DNA of 35,500 nucleotides from an uncultured Eubacteriales bacterium (GCA_900547295.1 URGK01000015.1:1-35500); one strand, 5' to 3'. Numbered from the stretch's first letter, positions 1 to 8,380 are shown. A program made the numbers and translations. Notes: generated by a model not told the origin, from the letters alone.

Positions 1-316
<316 letters not shown>

Positions 317-370
317 AGTGGTTTCTGGAGAAAGAGCACATGTAGGCTAGAGTAGTTTTCAAGGGATAAA

Positions 371-486
371 TCCGGTGACAATAGCGGGGAGGGTACACCT
401 GTTCCCATCTCGAACACAGCAGTTAAGCTCCTTAGCGCTGATGATACTTGGCGGGCGACCGCCTGGGAAAGTAGGACGTTGCCGGT
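371..486 (+). rRNA. 5S ribosomal RNA
   Basis: Standard bacterial 5S features are visible: CCCATCTCGAACACAG (loop B/C region) at about 405-420, TTAAGCTC following, and GGGAAAGTAGG near the 3' end. The first bases (CCGGTGAC, from 372) pair with the last (GTTGCCGG, to 485) to form helix I, which sets both ends. It is the last gene of the rRNA operon; no tRNA lies between it and the terminator. Confidence 0.95.
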
Positions 487-490
487 TTTG

Positions 491-520
491 TAAAAAGCAG
501 ACCAGATGGTCTGCTTTTTT
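491..520 (+). terminator. Intrinsic terminator of the rRNA operon
   Basis: AAAAGCAGACC and GGTCTGCTTTT form an 11-bp stem around a four-base loop (AGAT), ending in a run of six T. It starts a few bases after the 5S gene and closes the rRNA operon. Confidence 0.93.
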
Positions 521-602
521 AGTACAGTAAAACTTTGTTTTGTGGTATTATATATATGCGGCATTTGAAGAATTGCTGTAATACTAAAGAAAGAGACAGA
601 CT

Positions 603-1688
603 ATGAAAATTAAAAGACTTTTAATATTACTTATAGCCGTTGCAGCTGTAACCTTTGCAGGCTGCGGCAGTAACAATTCGGGCATATCAAAGACGGGATT
701 TTTCCTCGATACAGTTTGTTCCGTTACCGTTTACGGTATAGATGAGACAAATCAGTATTTTGATTACGGAGATAAAAAAGAACAGGAAAAACAAATCCTG
801 CAGCTCATAACCGATGCATTTAAGCTGTGTACAGAATATGAGAATACTCTTAGCAAGACTATAGACTCGAGCGACATTGCGAGGATTAATAATTCGGATG
901 GAGAGCCTGTAGAAGTTAGTGATGATACAATAGAAGTCCTGAAGAAAGGCATAGAATATGGTGATTTATCTGGGGGAACATTTGATATTACCATAGGCAG
1001 AGTAACTGATTTATGGGATTTTCGTTCAGAAGAAGACAGAGACAATGCTGATGCCGGCAGAATACCTGATAAAAGCAAGCTGGAAGCTGCTGTGGCACAT
1101 GTAAATTACAAGGATATAGTGGTTAACGGGAATACAGTTACATTGAAAGATCCAGATATGGAGATTGATCTGGGTGGTATAGCCAAGGGATACATTGCTG
1201 ATAAGCTGACAGCATATCTGGAGGAAAACGGAGTTACAAGCGCAATAGTAGACCTTGGAGGAAACATTGTGGCAATAGGCGGCAAGGCAGCAAAGCTTAC
1301 AGGAGATAAACAGAGCGACTTCTCTGTGGGTATCAAGGATCCTGATTCCAAAACAGGAGAGCTCCTCGGAATTTTAAAATGCAGCAATAAAACTGTTGTT
1401 ACATCGGGAACCTATGAGAGATATTTTGAAGCAGAGGGCAAACGATATCATCATATTCTTGATACTGATACAGGCTATCCTGTGGATACAGATATTGTAT
1501 CTGCGACAATAATTGCGGATAAGGGACATTCTGTTGACGGAGACGGACTCAGCACCTCCTGTCTGGCGCTGGGAAAAGCAAAAGCAATAAAGCTTATACA
1601 AAGCATTGATGGAGTTGAGGCTGTGATAGTTGACAGCAGCGGTGACATATATATGTCTGATGATAATATACCTTTTGAGAGGTCTTAA
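603..1688 (+). CDS. apbE: FAD:protein FMN transferase (ApbE), lipoprotein
   Basis: ApbE enzymes attach FMN covalently to Ser/Thr of extracytoplasmic or membrane flavoproteins, using FAD and a divalent metal. The 361-residue length fits the family. Residues 1-21 are a lipoprotein signal (basic start, hydrophobic stretch, lipobox FAGC with Cys21), so the mature enzyme should be anchored outside the cell membrane. Family motifs are present: EIDLGGIAKGY at about 187-197, GGNIVAIGG near 220, HHILDTDTGYPVD at about 283-295, and a late Asp plus ST motif (DGLSTSCLALG) at about 314. The gene stands alone after the rRNA operon. No obvious target flavoprotein (Rnf, Nqr or FMN-binding domain) is in the window, so its substrate lies elsewhere. 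The ribosome binding site is weak (AAAGAAAGAGA). Confidence 0.93.
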   Translation: MKIKRLLILLIAVAAVTFAGCGSNNSGISKTGFFLDTVCSVTVYGIDETNQYFDYGDKKEQEKQILQLITDAFKLCTEYENTLSKTIDSSDIARINNSDGEPVEVSDDTIEVLKKGIEYGDLSGGTFDITIGRVTDLWDFRSEEDRDNADAGRIPDKSKLEAAVAHVNYKDIVVNGNTVTLKDPDMEIDLGGIAKGYIADKLTAYLEENGVTSAIVDLGGNIVAIGGKAAKLTGDKQSDFSVGIKDPDSKTGELLGILKCSNKTVVTSGTYERYFEAEGKRYHHILDTDTGYPVDTDIVSATIIADKGHSVDGDGLSTSCLALGKAKAIKLIQSIDGVEAVIVDSSGDIYMSDDNIPFERS

Positions 1689-1738
1689 AATCAGTTTACA
1701 GAGAGGAAAATGTATTTGTGATATAGAGTAGGTGTATA

Positions 1739-1767
1739 TAAAAAACAGACAGCCGTAAAGCTGTCTG
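1739..1767 (-). terminator. Intrinsic terminator of tRNA-Ser (minus strand)
   Basis: CAGACAGC (1746-1753) pairs with GCTGTCTG (1760-1767). Read on the minus strand, the hairpin is followed by a run of six T (plus-strand A at 1740-1745). It lies just downstream of the minus-strand tRNA-Ser, and could also act weakly against read-through from apbE. Confidence 0.85.
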
Positions 1768-1776
1768 AGTATGTGG

Positions 1777-1867
1777 CGGAGATGGTGGGATTCGAACCCA
1801 CGTGCCGGAATTAAACCGACTAACTGATTTCGAGTCAGCCCCGTTATGACCACTTCGGTACATCTCC
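1777..1867 (-). tRNA. tRNA-Ser (anticodon CGA)
   Basis: On the minus strand GGAGATG (1867-1861) pairs with CATCTCC (1784-1778) as the acceptor stem, with discriminator G at 1777. The anticodon loop CTCGAAA lies between GCTGA and TCAGT and gives anticodon CGA, reading TCG. The long variable arm (about 20 bases) is the mark of a class II serine tRNA. GTTCGAATCC forms the T loop. CCA is not encoded. Confidence 0.95.
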
Positions 1868-1956
1868 ATGCGTACCTAAAAAGTATAACATAATTATATT
1901 AAAAAGTATAGTTTAAATTATAAATATATGTACATTTATGTTGGAGGAAAGCTTTT

Positions 1957-2439
1957 GTGAATAATATATGTTTCTATAAATCGCCCGTAGGCGCTGTTCT
2001 TAAAATTGCAGATGACGGTGTTAATATTAAAGAAATAACCTTTGCGCATAACGCCTGCGGCTGCTGCCTCAATGCGATAGAAAGCAGACTTGGACATATA
2101 GCAAAAAAACAGCTTGCCGAATACTTTGCAGGCGAAAGAAAGTCATTTGAACTTCCTATTGCTCCTGATGGAACCGAATTTCAGAAAAAAGTTTGGAAGG
2201 CGCTTTGTGATATTCCGTACGGTCAGCTTAGAAGCTACAAGGAGGTTGCCGAAGCGGCAGGATGTCCAAAAGGCTTTCGCGCAGTCGGCGGAGCAAATAA
2301 CAGGAACCCTATAGTTATTGTTATTCCCTGTCACAGAGTTATTGCTGCCGATGGATCTATAGGCGGATACGGTGACGGGATTGATATGAAAAGAAAGCTT
2401 CTGGAGCTGGAAGGAAGTCTTGACACAGTGAATGAATAA
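1957..2439 (+). CDS. ogt: Methylated-DNA--protein-cysteine methyltransferase
   Basis: This is a suicide DNA-repair protein that moves the alkyl group from O6-alkylguanine (and O4-alkylthymine) to its own cysteine. The 160-residue length is normal for the Ogt family. The active-site motif IPCHRVI is at about 123-129 with acceptor Cys125. The helix-turn-helix region around RSYKEVAEAAGCPKGFRAVGGANNRN precedes it and carries the conserved arginine finger region and the NRNP motif. I chose the GTG start because GGAGGA sits nine bases upstream. The gene stands alone, with a minus-strand tRNA upstream and a long gene-free stretch downstream. A second, smaller MGMT-family gene lies at 25981. Confidence 0.93.
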   Translation: MNNICFYKSPVGAVLKIADDGVNIKEITFAHNACGCCLNAIESRLGHIAKKQLAEYFAGERKSFELPIAPDGTEFQKKVWKALCDIPYGQLRSYKEVAEAAGCPKGFRAVGGANNRNPIVIVIPCHRVIAADGSIGGYGDGIDMKRKLLELEGSLDTVNE

Positions 2440-2933
2440 TTATGCATGTAAGATTGCAAAATATGTCGAAAAAGCTTGCAATTTATACTTTTGTTGAAAC
2501 TGTGAATATTTTTTATGAATAAAATAATTTTATGAAAATCTGTGGAAAACTTATACTTGACACAAATTATGAATGGAGAAAAGATTGGGATTTTAAGTGA
2601 TGCAGACAATCATGATATACACAGGACATATGGGATAAAATTGTATACAATTTCGGGAAAACTGTGGGAAAGTACATCAACTGTTGAAAATAAGGGATTT
2701 TTGAATTGTGGAAAACACATTGGCGAATTTGACAGAAATCATTTATATTATGCATAAAAACAATATATGTAATATACTTGTTTGTGATTTTTGAATGAGA
2801 ATTTGCTTATACAATATATAGTAGCGATGATTTGATTCGCATGTTGAAATTACAGCTTTTTAGAGAAAGCGACTGTGAAGTTATACTGACAGTGATACTA
2901 TATATGCTGTTTTAAAGGAGAAAGGTAATATAT
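2440..2933. other. AT-rich gene-free stretch with DnaA-box-like words
   Basis: No convincing gene lies in these 494 bases; the one 71-codon open frame (2542-2757) lacks a good ribosome binding site and family resemblance. Three words close to the reverse of a DnaA box (TGTGGATAA) occur in one orientation: TGTGGAAAA at 2541, TGTGGGAAA at 2663 and TGTGGAAAA at 2707, each one or two mismatches from consensus. The stretch is strongly AT-rich. A possible promoter for the next gene is TTGAAT at 2791 with TATATA at 2815. No terminator was seen for the preceding gene. A role as a DnaA-binding or origin-like site is a guess; dnaA, dnaN or rpmH are not nearby. Confidence 0.4.
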
Positions 2934-3635
2934 ATGATAGGTGTAATTGTAAATACAGTGGCAGTACTTATAGGTTCGGGAATGGGCCTGCTGCTTAAAA
3001 AAGGAATACCGGAAAAATGGACAGACCTGATAATGAAAGGAATAGGCCTGTGCACAATTTATATAGGAATGAGCAGCGCCTTTGAGGGCTCGCAGACCCT
3101 TGTGCTTATTGTTTCAATTGTGTTGGGAGTAATTATAGGCGCGGCGCTTGATCTGGACAGGAGATTAAACAGCTTTGCAGAAAGGCTGGAAAAAAGATTT
3201 TCGAAGGAGGGCGAAAAGGTATCTGTTGCAGAGGGATTTGTGACCTCAAGCCTGCTGTTTTGTATAGGTGCGCTTACAGTTGTTGGCTCGCTTCAGGCAG
3301 GACTTACAGGTGACAATGAAATGCTGTTTACAAAATCAACTCTTGACTTTATATCTTCGATTGTCTTTGCGGCAAGCCTTGGAATAGGTGTAATGTTTTC
3401 AGCAGGCTTTGTTTTCGTTTTTCAGGGCCTTATAGTTGTGTGCGCGGGGTTTCTTTCACCGCTGCTGTCAGATGCGATAATAGCCGAAATGACAAGCGCA
3501 GGAGGTCTGCTCATATTCGCGCTGGGGCTTAATCTGCTGGGAATTACAAAGCTCAAGGTTATGAACTATATACCTGCTATATTTATGCCTATAGCGCTGA
3601 TGCCGCTGTATAACTGGGTAAGCTCATTACTGTGA
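2934..3635 (+). CDS. DUF554 family membrane protein
   Basis: This is a multi-pass membrane protein of the DUF554 family (B. subtilis YdfK-like); its role is unknown. The 233 residues match the family length. The start MIGVIVNTVAVLIGSGMGLL with a following charged turn is typical. About six or seven hydrophobic segments are visible, and a cytoplasmic charged stretch (DLDRRLNSFAERLEKRF) lies near residues 73-90. AAAGGAGAAAGG gives a strong ribosome binding site. The gene stops 17 bases before the acetyltransferase start, so the two are probably co-transcribed; this does not by itself say they work together. Confidence 0.88.
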   Translation: MIGVIVNTVAVLIGSGMGLLLKKGIPEKWTDLIMKGIGLCTIYIGMSSAFEGSQTLVLIVSIVLGVIIGAALDLDRRLNSFAERLEKRFSKEGEKVSVAEGFVTSSLLFCIGALTVVGSLQAGLTGDNEMLFTKSTLDFISSIVFAASLGIGVMFSAGFVFVFQGLIVVCAGFLSPLLSDAIIAEMTSAGGLLIFALGLNLLGITKLKVMNYIPAIFMPIALMPLYNWVSSLL

Positions 3636-3652
3636 TATACAGGGAGGACAAT

Positions 3653-4198
3653 ATGGAATTAAAAACAGAAAGACTGATATTAAGACCGTGGGAGGAAACT
3701 GATGCGGAGAGCCTGTACGAATATGCAAAGGATCCGGCTGTAGGGCCTGTTGCAGGCTGGCCTGCCCATATCAGCGTTTCCGACAGCCTCGAGGTTATAA
3801 GGAGGGTTTTGTCAGCGCCTGAAACCTATGCAGTATGTCTTAAAGAGGATAATCGTGCAATAGGAAGCGTTGGCCTTATAGCGCCTGAAATATCAAATGT
3901 GAGTGTCGGGTCAGATGAAATGGAAATAGGGTACTGGATAGGTGTGCCGTTCTGGGGCAAAGGATATATACCCGAGGCGGTAAGGCGGCTCCAGAAGCAC
4001 GCATTTGAGGATTTGAACTGCACCGCGCTGTGGTGCGGATATTATGACGGCAATGAAAAATCAGAGCGCTGTCAGAGAAAATGCGGCTTTACATATCATC
4101 ATACCGAAAAGGACAGGCCATGCGAACTGATGGGAGATATAAGGACGGTGCATTTCTCATATATAACTAAGGAAGAATGGCTGAAACTGAATAAATAA
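3653..4198 (+). CDS. GNAT family N-acetyltransferase (RimJ/RimL type)
   Basis: The protein probably moves an acetyl group from acetyl-CoA to an amine; the substrate cannot be read from the sequence. MELKTERLILRPWEETDAESLYEYAKDP is the usual N-terminus of the RimJ/RimL branch. The acetyl-CoA binding region is around residues 95-112 (EIGYWIGVPFWGKGYIPEAVRRL, with the GKGYIPEA loop), followed by a typical C-terminal strand. I chose the ATG at 3653, not a GTG 21 bases upstream that overlaps the previous stop, because AGGGAGG lies just before it. Length is 181 residues, normal for the family. Confidence 0.9.
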   Translation: MELKTERLILRPWEETDAESLYEYAKDPAVGPVAGWPAHISVSDSLEVIRRVLSAPETYAVCLKEDNRAIGSVGLIAPEISNVSVGSDEMEIGYWIGVPFWGKGYIPEAVRRLQKHAFEDLNCTALWCGYYDGNEKSERCQRKCGFTYHHTEKDRPCELMGDIRTVHFSYITKEEWLKLNK

Positions 4199-4206
4199 CA
4201 GAATAT

Positions 4207-4240
4207 AAAAGGGGAGTACAGACAAGATGTATTCCCCTTT
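4207..4240. terminator. Bidirectional intrinsic terminator
   Basis: AAAGGGGAGTAC and GTATTCCCCTTT form a long stem with one wobble around the loop AGACAAGAT. It lies between the plus-strand acetyltransferase and the minus-strand UPF0210 gene that converge here. On the minus strand it ends in CCCCTTTTATATT, so it works best for the minus operon. Confidence 0.85.
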
Positions 4241-4250
4241 AGAAGATGGT

Positions 4251-5609
4251 TTAATTTTTGAGAGCCTGCATAGGAGCAGGAATACGACCGCCTCTGTTAA
4301 TCATAACGGCAGGCGATTTTTTGTTGACATTCATAACCGGGCCTCTGCCGAGAAGTCCTCCGAAATCAAGTTCATCACCCTCGTTAAGACCGATTGCCGG
4401 TATTACTCTGACAGCGGTGGTCTTTGAGTTCACCATACCTATTGCGGCCTCATCTGCTATAATTGCGGATACTGTTTCAGACGGTGTGTCTCCCGGTATT
4501 ACTATCATATCAAGACCTACAGAGCATACAGCAGTCATAGCTTCAAGCTTTTCTATTGTAAGGGTCTTATCTCTTGCTGCTGCTATCATACCGGCATCCT
4601 CCGTTACAGGAATGAATGCTCCTGAAAGTCCGCCTACATTTGAAGAGGCCATAACGCCGCCTTTTTTGACTGCATCGTTGAGCATTGCAAGGGCAGCGGT
4701 AGTGCCGCAGGCTCCGCACTGCTCAAGTCCGATTTCCTCAAGTATATATGCAACTGAATCTCCTATTGCAGGAGTCGGTGCAAGCGACAGGTCTATAATT
4801 CCGAAAGGCACGCCGAGAGCCATGGATGCTTCAGCGCCCACAAGCTGACCCATTCTTGTGATTTTAAATGCTGTTTTTTTGATTTTGTCCGCAACCTCGT
4901 TTAACGGTGCATCCTTTGGCATTTTGGCAAGAGCCGCTCTTACAACTCCTGGACCTGAAACGCCTACATTAAGAACGCAGTCGGGCTCTCCCACACCATG
5001 GAATGCTCCCGCCATAAACGGATTATCCTCAGGTGCGTTGCAGAATACCACAAGCTTGGCAGCGCCTATGCACTGATTGTCCTTTGTAAGCTCTGCTGAT
5101 TTTCTGACTGTCTCTCCCATCATTTTTACGGCGTCCATATTGATGCCGGTTTTGGTTGAGCCTACATTGACGGAGGAACATACGAAGTCTGTTTCGGCAA
5201 GTGCTCTCGGTATTGATTCTATCAGTTCTCTGTCGCCTGCTGAAAATCCTTTCTGAACAAGCGCCGAATATCCTCCGATAAAGTTTACGCCTATATCCTT
5301 GGCAACACGGTCAAGTGTTTTCGCATATTTAACGGGATCTCCGCCGGAAGCTGCGACAAGCATTGCTATTGGCGTTACCGATATTCTCTTGTTTACGATA
5401 GGAATATCGTATTTTTTCTCGATAGCCTCTCCTGTGCTGACAAGATCCTTTGCAAGTCTGTATATTTTGTTGTAGACCTTTTCACAGGATTTATCTATGT
5501 CGGAATCACAGCAGTCCAGAAGTGAGATACCCATAGTTATAGTTCTGATGTCGAGGTTCTCCTCCTGTATCATAGTTATGGTTTCCATAATGTCTGTCAT
5601 ATTAAGCAT
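4251..5609 (-). CDS. UPF0210 (PFL-like, DUF711) family protein
   Basis: The 452-residue protein belongs to the UPF0210/COG2848 family. Recognisable features are the start MLNMTDIMETITMIQEENLDIRTITMGISLLDC, the SSVNVGSTKTGINMDAV block (about 147-160), NVGVSGPGVVRAAL, GQLVGAEASMALGVPFGIIDLSLAPTPA and the end NRGGRIPAPMQALKN. Databases label it 'PFL family' for a remote similarity to glycyl-radical enzymes, but I see no C-terminal RVSGY-type glycyl radical motif, so radical chemistry is not supported. It is preceded by an ACT-domain gene ten bases upstream; this pair is widely conserved in Firmicutes. The biochemical role is unknown. Confidence 0.92.
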   Translation of the reverse strand: MLNMTDIMETITMIQEENLDIRTITMGISLLDCCDSDIDKSCEKVYNKIYRLAKDLVSTGEAIEKKYDIPIVNKRISVTPIAMLVAASGGDPVKYAKTLDRVAKDIGVNFIGGYSALVQKGFSAGDRELIESIPRALAETDFVCSSVNVGSTKTGINMDAVKMMGETVRKSAELTKDNQCIGAAKLVVFCNAPEDNPFMAGAFHGVGEPDCVLNVGVSGPGVVRAALAKMPKDAPLNEVADKIKKTAFKITRMGQLVGAEASMALGVPFGIIDLSLAPTPAIGDSVAYILEEIGLEQCGACGTTAALAMLNDAVKKGGVMASSNVGGLSGAFIPVTEDAGMIAAARDKTLTIEKLEAMTAVCSVGLDMIVIPGDTPSETVSAIIADEAAIGMVNSKTTAVRVIPAIGLNEGDELDFGGLLGRGPVMNVNKKSPAVMINRGGRIPAPMQALKN

Positions 5610-5619
5610 AGCGGTCCCC

Positions 5620-5883
5620 CTAAATTCTGTGCATTGAATTGAAGATGTCCTCGTGCATCACATGTATCTGCATATCAGGAACCTCTTCCATAATATTTTT
5701 TTTGAGTGTGTCTATTTCACATGACATACATGCTATATCTATTAGCATTACCATTGCAAAGTACTCGTGAAGAACCGACTGGGTAACCTCAAGCACGTTT
5801 GCGTTTGCTTTTGCGCAGGTTCCTGCAACCTTGGCAAGAATACCTACCATGTCTTTTCCTATTACTGTTACAACTGCTTTCAT
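5620..5883 (-). CDS. ACT domain protein (UPF0237)
   Basis: The 87-residue protein is almost exactly one ACT domain: MKAVVTVIGKDMVGILAKVAGTCAKANANVLEVTQSVL is the first strand-helix-strand with the ligand loop (KDMVGILA), followed by the second half. ACT domains bind amino acids or other small ligands, and free-standing ones often regulate a partner. Its stop lies ten bases before the UPF0210 start, and the pair is a recurrent two-gene unit, so it probably regulates or assembles with UPF0210. TTGTTTTCTCC precedes the start in plus-strand reading, giving GGAGAAAAC as ribosome binding site. Confidence 0.9.
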   Translation of the reverse strand: MKAVVTVIGKDMVGILAKVAGTCAKANANVLEVTQSVLHEYFAMVMLIDIACMSCEIDTLKKNIMEEVPDMQIHVMHEDIFNSMHRI

Positions 5884-5907
5884 TTGTTTTCTCCTTATGA
5901 ATTTATC

Positions 5908-6921
5908 TTAACATTTTATCACAATATATTTGTTTCTATCAAGGGTTTCTTCTGCCTTAAATGATATATGAAGCTTTGGATATTTGTCTGCAAAGTATTT
6001 TCTGTTGGAGCCGCTGTGCCCTGCGGCGTTTGATATGTTTTGAGGATTGCACAGAACAGCTAGGTTTCCCTCAAAGTCTGTAAGCTGTTTTTCTATTTCC
6101 TCTCGCGCAATGGAGCTTTCGACAAGCTGCCTGAACGCAGGGTGATAGGTGCCTCCCGTAATGGCGCCGTCTTCATTTATTATGTCTGTTGATTTGAGCC
6201 CCACCCTTATTATATTTATTCCCGCAGCATCGAGAATTCTGTACATTTCCTTTGTTACAGCCACAGCCTCATCAAGTGTAAGAGGCGAGTATTCTCCCCG
6301 ACGGTACATTTCAAGAAGCTCCGTATCCTCGATTATTATTGTCGGATAAAGCCTTGCTATTTCAGGGGCTATTTTTACTGTTTCGCGAGCAGAATATATG
6401 CAGCTTTCAAGGCTGTCGCCGGGAAGTCCTATCATAAGCTGGATGCCCAGTGTGAAGCCGTATTCCTTAATAAGCCGGCAGGCATCGTATACGGCGGCAG
6501 CACTGTGTCCTCTGTTTGATTTCTCAAGTACGGCGTCGTCAAAGGACTGGACTCCAAGCTCTATGACATCTACGGAATATTTCCTGAGATTATCGAGTAT
6601 TTCTCTGTCTATATAGTCGGGCCTTGTGGACATATGTATTTTGTCTATTATGCCGCGCTGCTTGTATTCGTATGCTATGGCAAGAAATCTGCTTTGCTCC
6701 TCAATGGGTATGCCTGTGAAGCTGCCTCCGAAAAATGACAGCTCTATTGTTTTCATATTCATATCATTCAGTGTTGAAAGATATGTTTTAATTGTATTTC
6801 TTACATCCTCCTCTGTGACATCGCCCTGTCTTGCTGTTATTTTTTTCTGATTGCAGAAAACACAGTCGTTGGGACAGCCGCGATGACTTATGAAGATGGG
6901 TATTATTGCGTGTTTTTTCAT
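5908..6921 (-). CDS. Radical SAM protein, Elp3/MiaB/NifB-like superfamily
   Basis: A radical SAM enzyme that should use a [4Fe-4S] cluster to cleave S-adenosylmethionine; the substrate is unknown. The cluster motif is C16-PND-C20-VF-C23 (CxxxCxxC) near the N-terminus, followed by NQKKITARQG. FFGGSFTGI (about 65-73) is the GGE-like SAM-binding block, and STRPDYID, ELGVQSFDD and IGLPGDS follow the order seen in the Elp3-like N-terminal half. The C-terminal GNAT domain of true Elp3 is absent; 337 residues is normal for the bacterial short form. It starts inside the stop of the upstream gene (ATGA overlap) and lies 24 bases before the ACT gene, so it is part of a four-gene minus operon. Confidence 0.9.
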   Translation of the reverse strand: MKKHAIIPIFISHRGCPNDCVFCNQKKITARQGDVTEEDVRNTIKTYLSTLNDMNMKTIELSFFGGSFTGIPIEEQSRFLAIAYEYKQRGIIDKIHMSTRPDYIDREILDNLRKYSVDVIELGVQSFDDAVLEKSNRGHSAAAVYDACRLIKEYGFTLGIQLMIGLPGDSLESCIYSARETVKIAPEIARLYPTIIIEDTELLEMYRRGEYSPLTLDEAVAVTKEMYRILDAAGINIIRVGLKSTDIINEDGAITGGTYHPAFRQLVESSIAREEIEKQLTDFEGNLAVLCNPQNISNAAGHSGSNRKYFADKYPKLHISFKAEETLDRNKYIVIKC

Positions 6922-7535
6922 ATGATTGAGCCTATGTCCTCCAGTGGATAATCAAAGTATTTTATATCAAGACCTCTGTTTTTGATAAAGGCCTGTATCG
7001 CGTCATAATCGGGGTGGGCGGATATATCGCCGTTGAATATTATCTCATCTCCGATGCGTCCGCAGGTGCCTCCGATGAAGCCGTAGTCAAAGCCCTTCAG
7101 TATTATGTATCCGGGTCTTATGAGCAGCACATCAAGATGCGGTGAGGCAGCCTTGCAGATGCCCTTATCCGATGTGATTACAGAGGTTTCATCTATTACT
7201 GCCGTATTGCATTTGGTATATCCCTGCTTCACGTCAATTATGTGCATTCCCTTTGCCCTTGCGGCATCCAGCAGGCGCTTTGCGGTATGCGCTGTGTTGT
7301 GTATGAAATATCTGCCGGTGCAGGCGGCGTTAAATGCTATGTCGCCGGGATAGCTGCAGCCGATTTCATGCGGCTCTGCGTGAATTACCTCATCACCCAG
7401 TCTGCACATATATATGTCGGCGTGTGAGGCAATCTGAGGATAAACAAGCTCTGTTGCGCGCACGATATGAACCTCGTCTAATGTATTAAGGTATTCTTTA
7501 AGTGGCTCTCCTGCGTTTTCGGATATGTATATCAA
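6918..7535 (-). CDS. DUF6873 family protein (GME-fold-like)
   Basis: The 205 residues resemble the DUF6873 family, which is described as having the guanidino-group modifying enzyme (GME, arginine-deiminase-like) fold. Visible repeats of the fold are GDIAFNAACTGRYFIHNTAHT (about 84-104), VKQGYTKCNTAVIDETSVITSDKGI (about 122-146), LLIRPGYIILKGFDYGFIGGTCG and IIFNGDISAHPDYDAI. C109-type nucleophile and substrate are not assigned by me. The start is TTG, supported by a very strong ribosome binding site (GGGAGGTG eight bases upstream). It is the first gene of the four-gene operon, and its stop overlaps the radical SAM start by four bases. A possible minus-strand -10 (TATAAT, 7566-7561) lies upstream. 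Confidence 0.75.
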   Translation of the reverse strand: MIYISENAGEPLKEYLNTLDEVHIVRATELVYPQIASHADIYMCRLGDEVIHAEPHEIGCSYPGDIAFNAACTGRYFIHNTAHTAKRLLDAARAKGMHIIDVKQGYTKCNTAVIDETSVITSDKGICKAASPHLDVLLIRPGYIILKGFDYGFIGGTCGRIGDEIIFNGDISAHPDYDAIQAFIKNRGLDIKYFDYPLEDIGSII

Positions 7536-7653
7536 ATTAAAATCACCTCCCGCACTATCTATTATACATTATATCTATGGAAAAGCCATATGATTTGTAG
7601 TATACTTTAAATTCAGACAGGAAGAATATATAGAATGTACCGGGGGAAATATT

Positions 7654-8325
7654 ATGGTTAATATAGGTAATGAATGGGACAAAATATTAGACGGAGAGTT
7701 TGACAAGGAGTATTATCAGAAGCTGAGGCAGTTTCTGATAAGCGAATATAAATCCAGAAGAATATATCCTAATATGTATGATATATTCAATGCTCTTAAA
7801 TATACGTCATACAGTGACGTAAAGGCGGTTATACTGGGACAGGACCCTTATCATCAGCCGGGCCAGGCTCATGGTCTTTGCTTTTCGGTTAAAAAGGGAG
7901 TCAGAATACCGCCATCACTTGTGAATATATACAAGGAGCTGGAAAACGACACAGGCATTAAGCCGCCGTCACACGGCTGTCTTACCGACTGGGCGGAAAA
8001 CGGAGTGATGCTTCTCAATGCAACTCTGACCGTAAGAGAGGGTCAGCCTATGTCGCATGCAGGCAGAGGCTGGGAGATTTTCACAGACCATGTGATAGAG
8101 CTTCTCAACGAAAGAGAAAAACCTATGGTTTTCATACTGTGGGGAAACAATGCGAGAGCAAAGAAAAAAATGATAACAAATCCCGCGCATCTTGTGCTGG
8201 AGGGCGCTCATCCAAGCCCTCTGGGAGCGCACAAGGGCTTCTGGGACGGTAAATATTTTTCAAAAACCAACGAATTTCTTAAAGCAAACGGCATAGAGGA
8301 AATCGACTGGTCAATTAAAGAATAA
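7654..8325 (+). CDS. ung: Uracil-DNA glycosylase, family 1
   Basis: Removes uracil from DNA as the first step of base-excision repair. The 223-residue length matches family 1. The water-activating motif GQDPYH is at 62-67 with catalytic Asp64. FSVKKGVRIPPSLVNIYKEL follows, then the uracil-contact LLNATLTVREGQPMSH and LWGNNA. The leucine loop is H186-PSPLGAHKGF, where the usual Ser after PL is Gly; a small residue there should still fit, but it is worth noting. The start is preceded by GGGGGAA. A -10-like TATACT is at 7601. The gene converges on the EamA gene with a shared terminator. Confidence 0.96.
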   Translation: MVNIGNEWDKILDGEFDKEYYQKLRQFLISEYKSRRIYPNMYDIFNALKYTSYSDVKAVILGQDPYHQPGQAHGLCFSVKKGVRIPPSLVNIYKELENDTGIKPPSHGCLTDWAENGVMLLNATLTVREGQPMSHAGRGWEIFTDHVIELLNEREKPMVFILWGNNARAKKKMITNPAHLVLEGAHPSPLGAHKGFWDGKYFSKTNEFLKANGIEEIDWSIKE

Positions 8326-8329
8326 ATTT

Positions 8330-8370
8330 AAAGGCTTTTCAGAGGTGTCTGTACCTGCTGAAAAGCCTTT
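8330..8370. terminator. Bidirectional intrinsic terminator
   Basis: AAAGGCTTTTCAG, then AGGT, and the matching ACCT and CTGAAAAGCCTTT form a long two-part stem around GTCTGT. It sits between the convergent ung and EamA genes. The T-run is short on both strands but the outer A:T pairs (AAAGG/CCTTT) serve the same purpose. Confidence 0.8.
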
Positions 8371-8380
8371 GTCAGCTGTT

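Noticed and set aside
2542..2757. 71-codon open frame in the 2440-2933 gap
   Set aside because: No ribosome binding site, no recognised domain, and it spans the DnaA-like words; I treat it as non-coding.
4258..5076. Long plus-strand frames opposite UPF0210
   Set aside because: They are shadows of the well-supported minus-strand gene and have no family match.
4251..5609. Glycyl-radical enzyme activity for the UPF0210 protein
   Set aside because: No C-terminal glycyl radical motif and no activating enzyme of the PflA type; the 'PFL' name is only a remote similarity.
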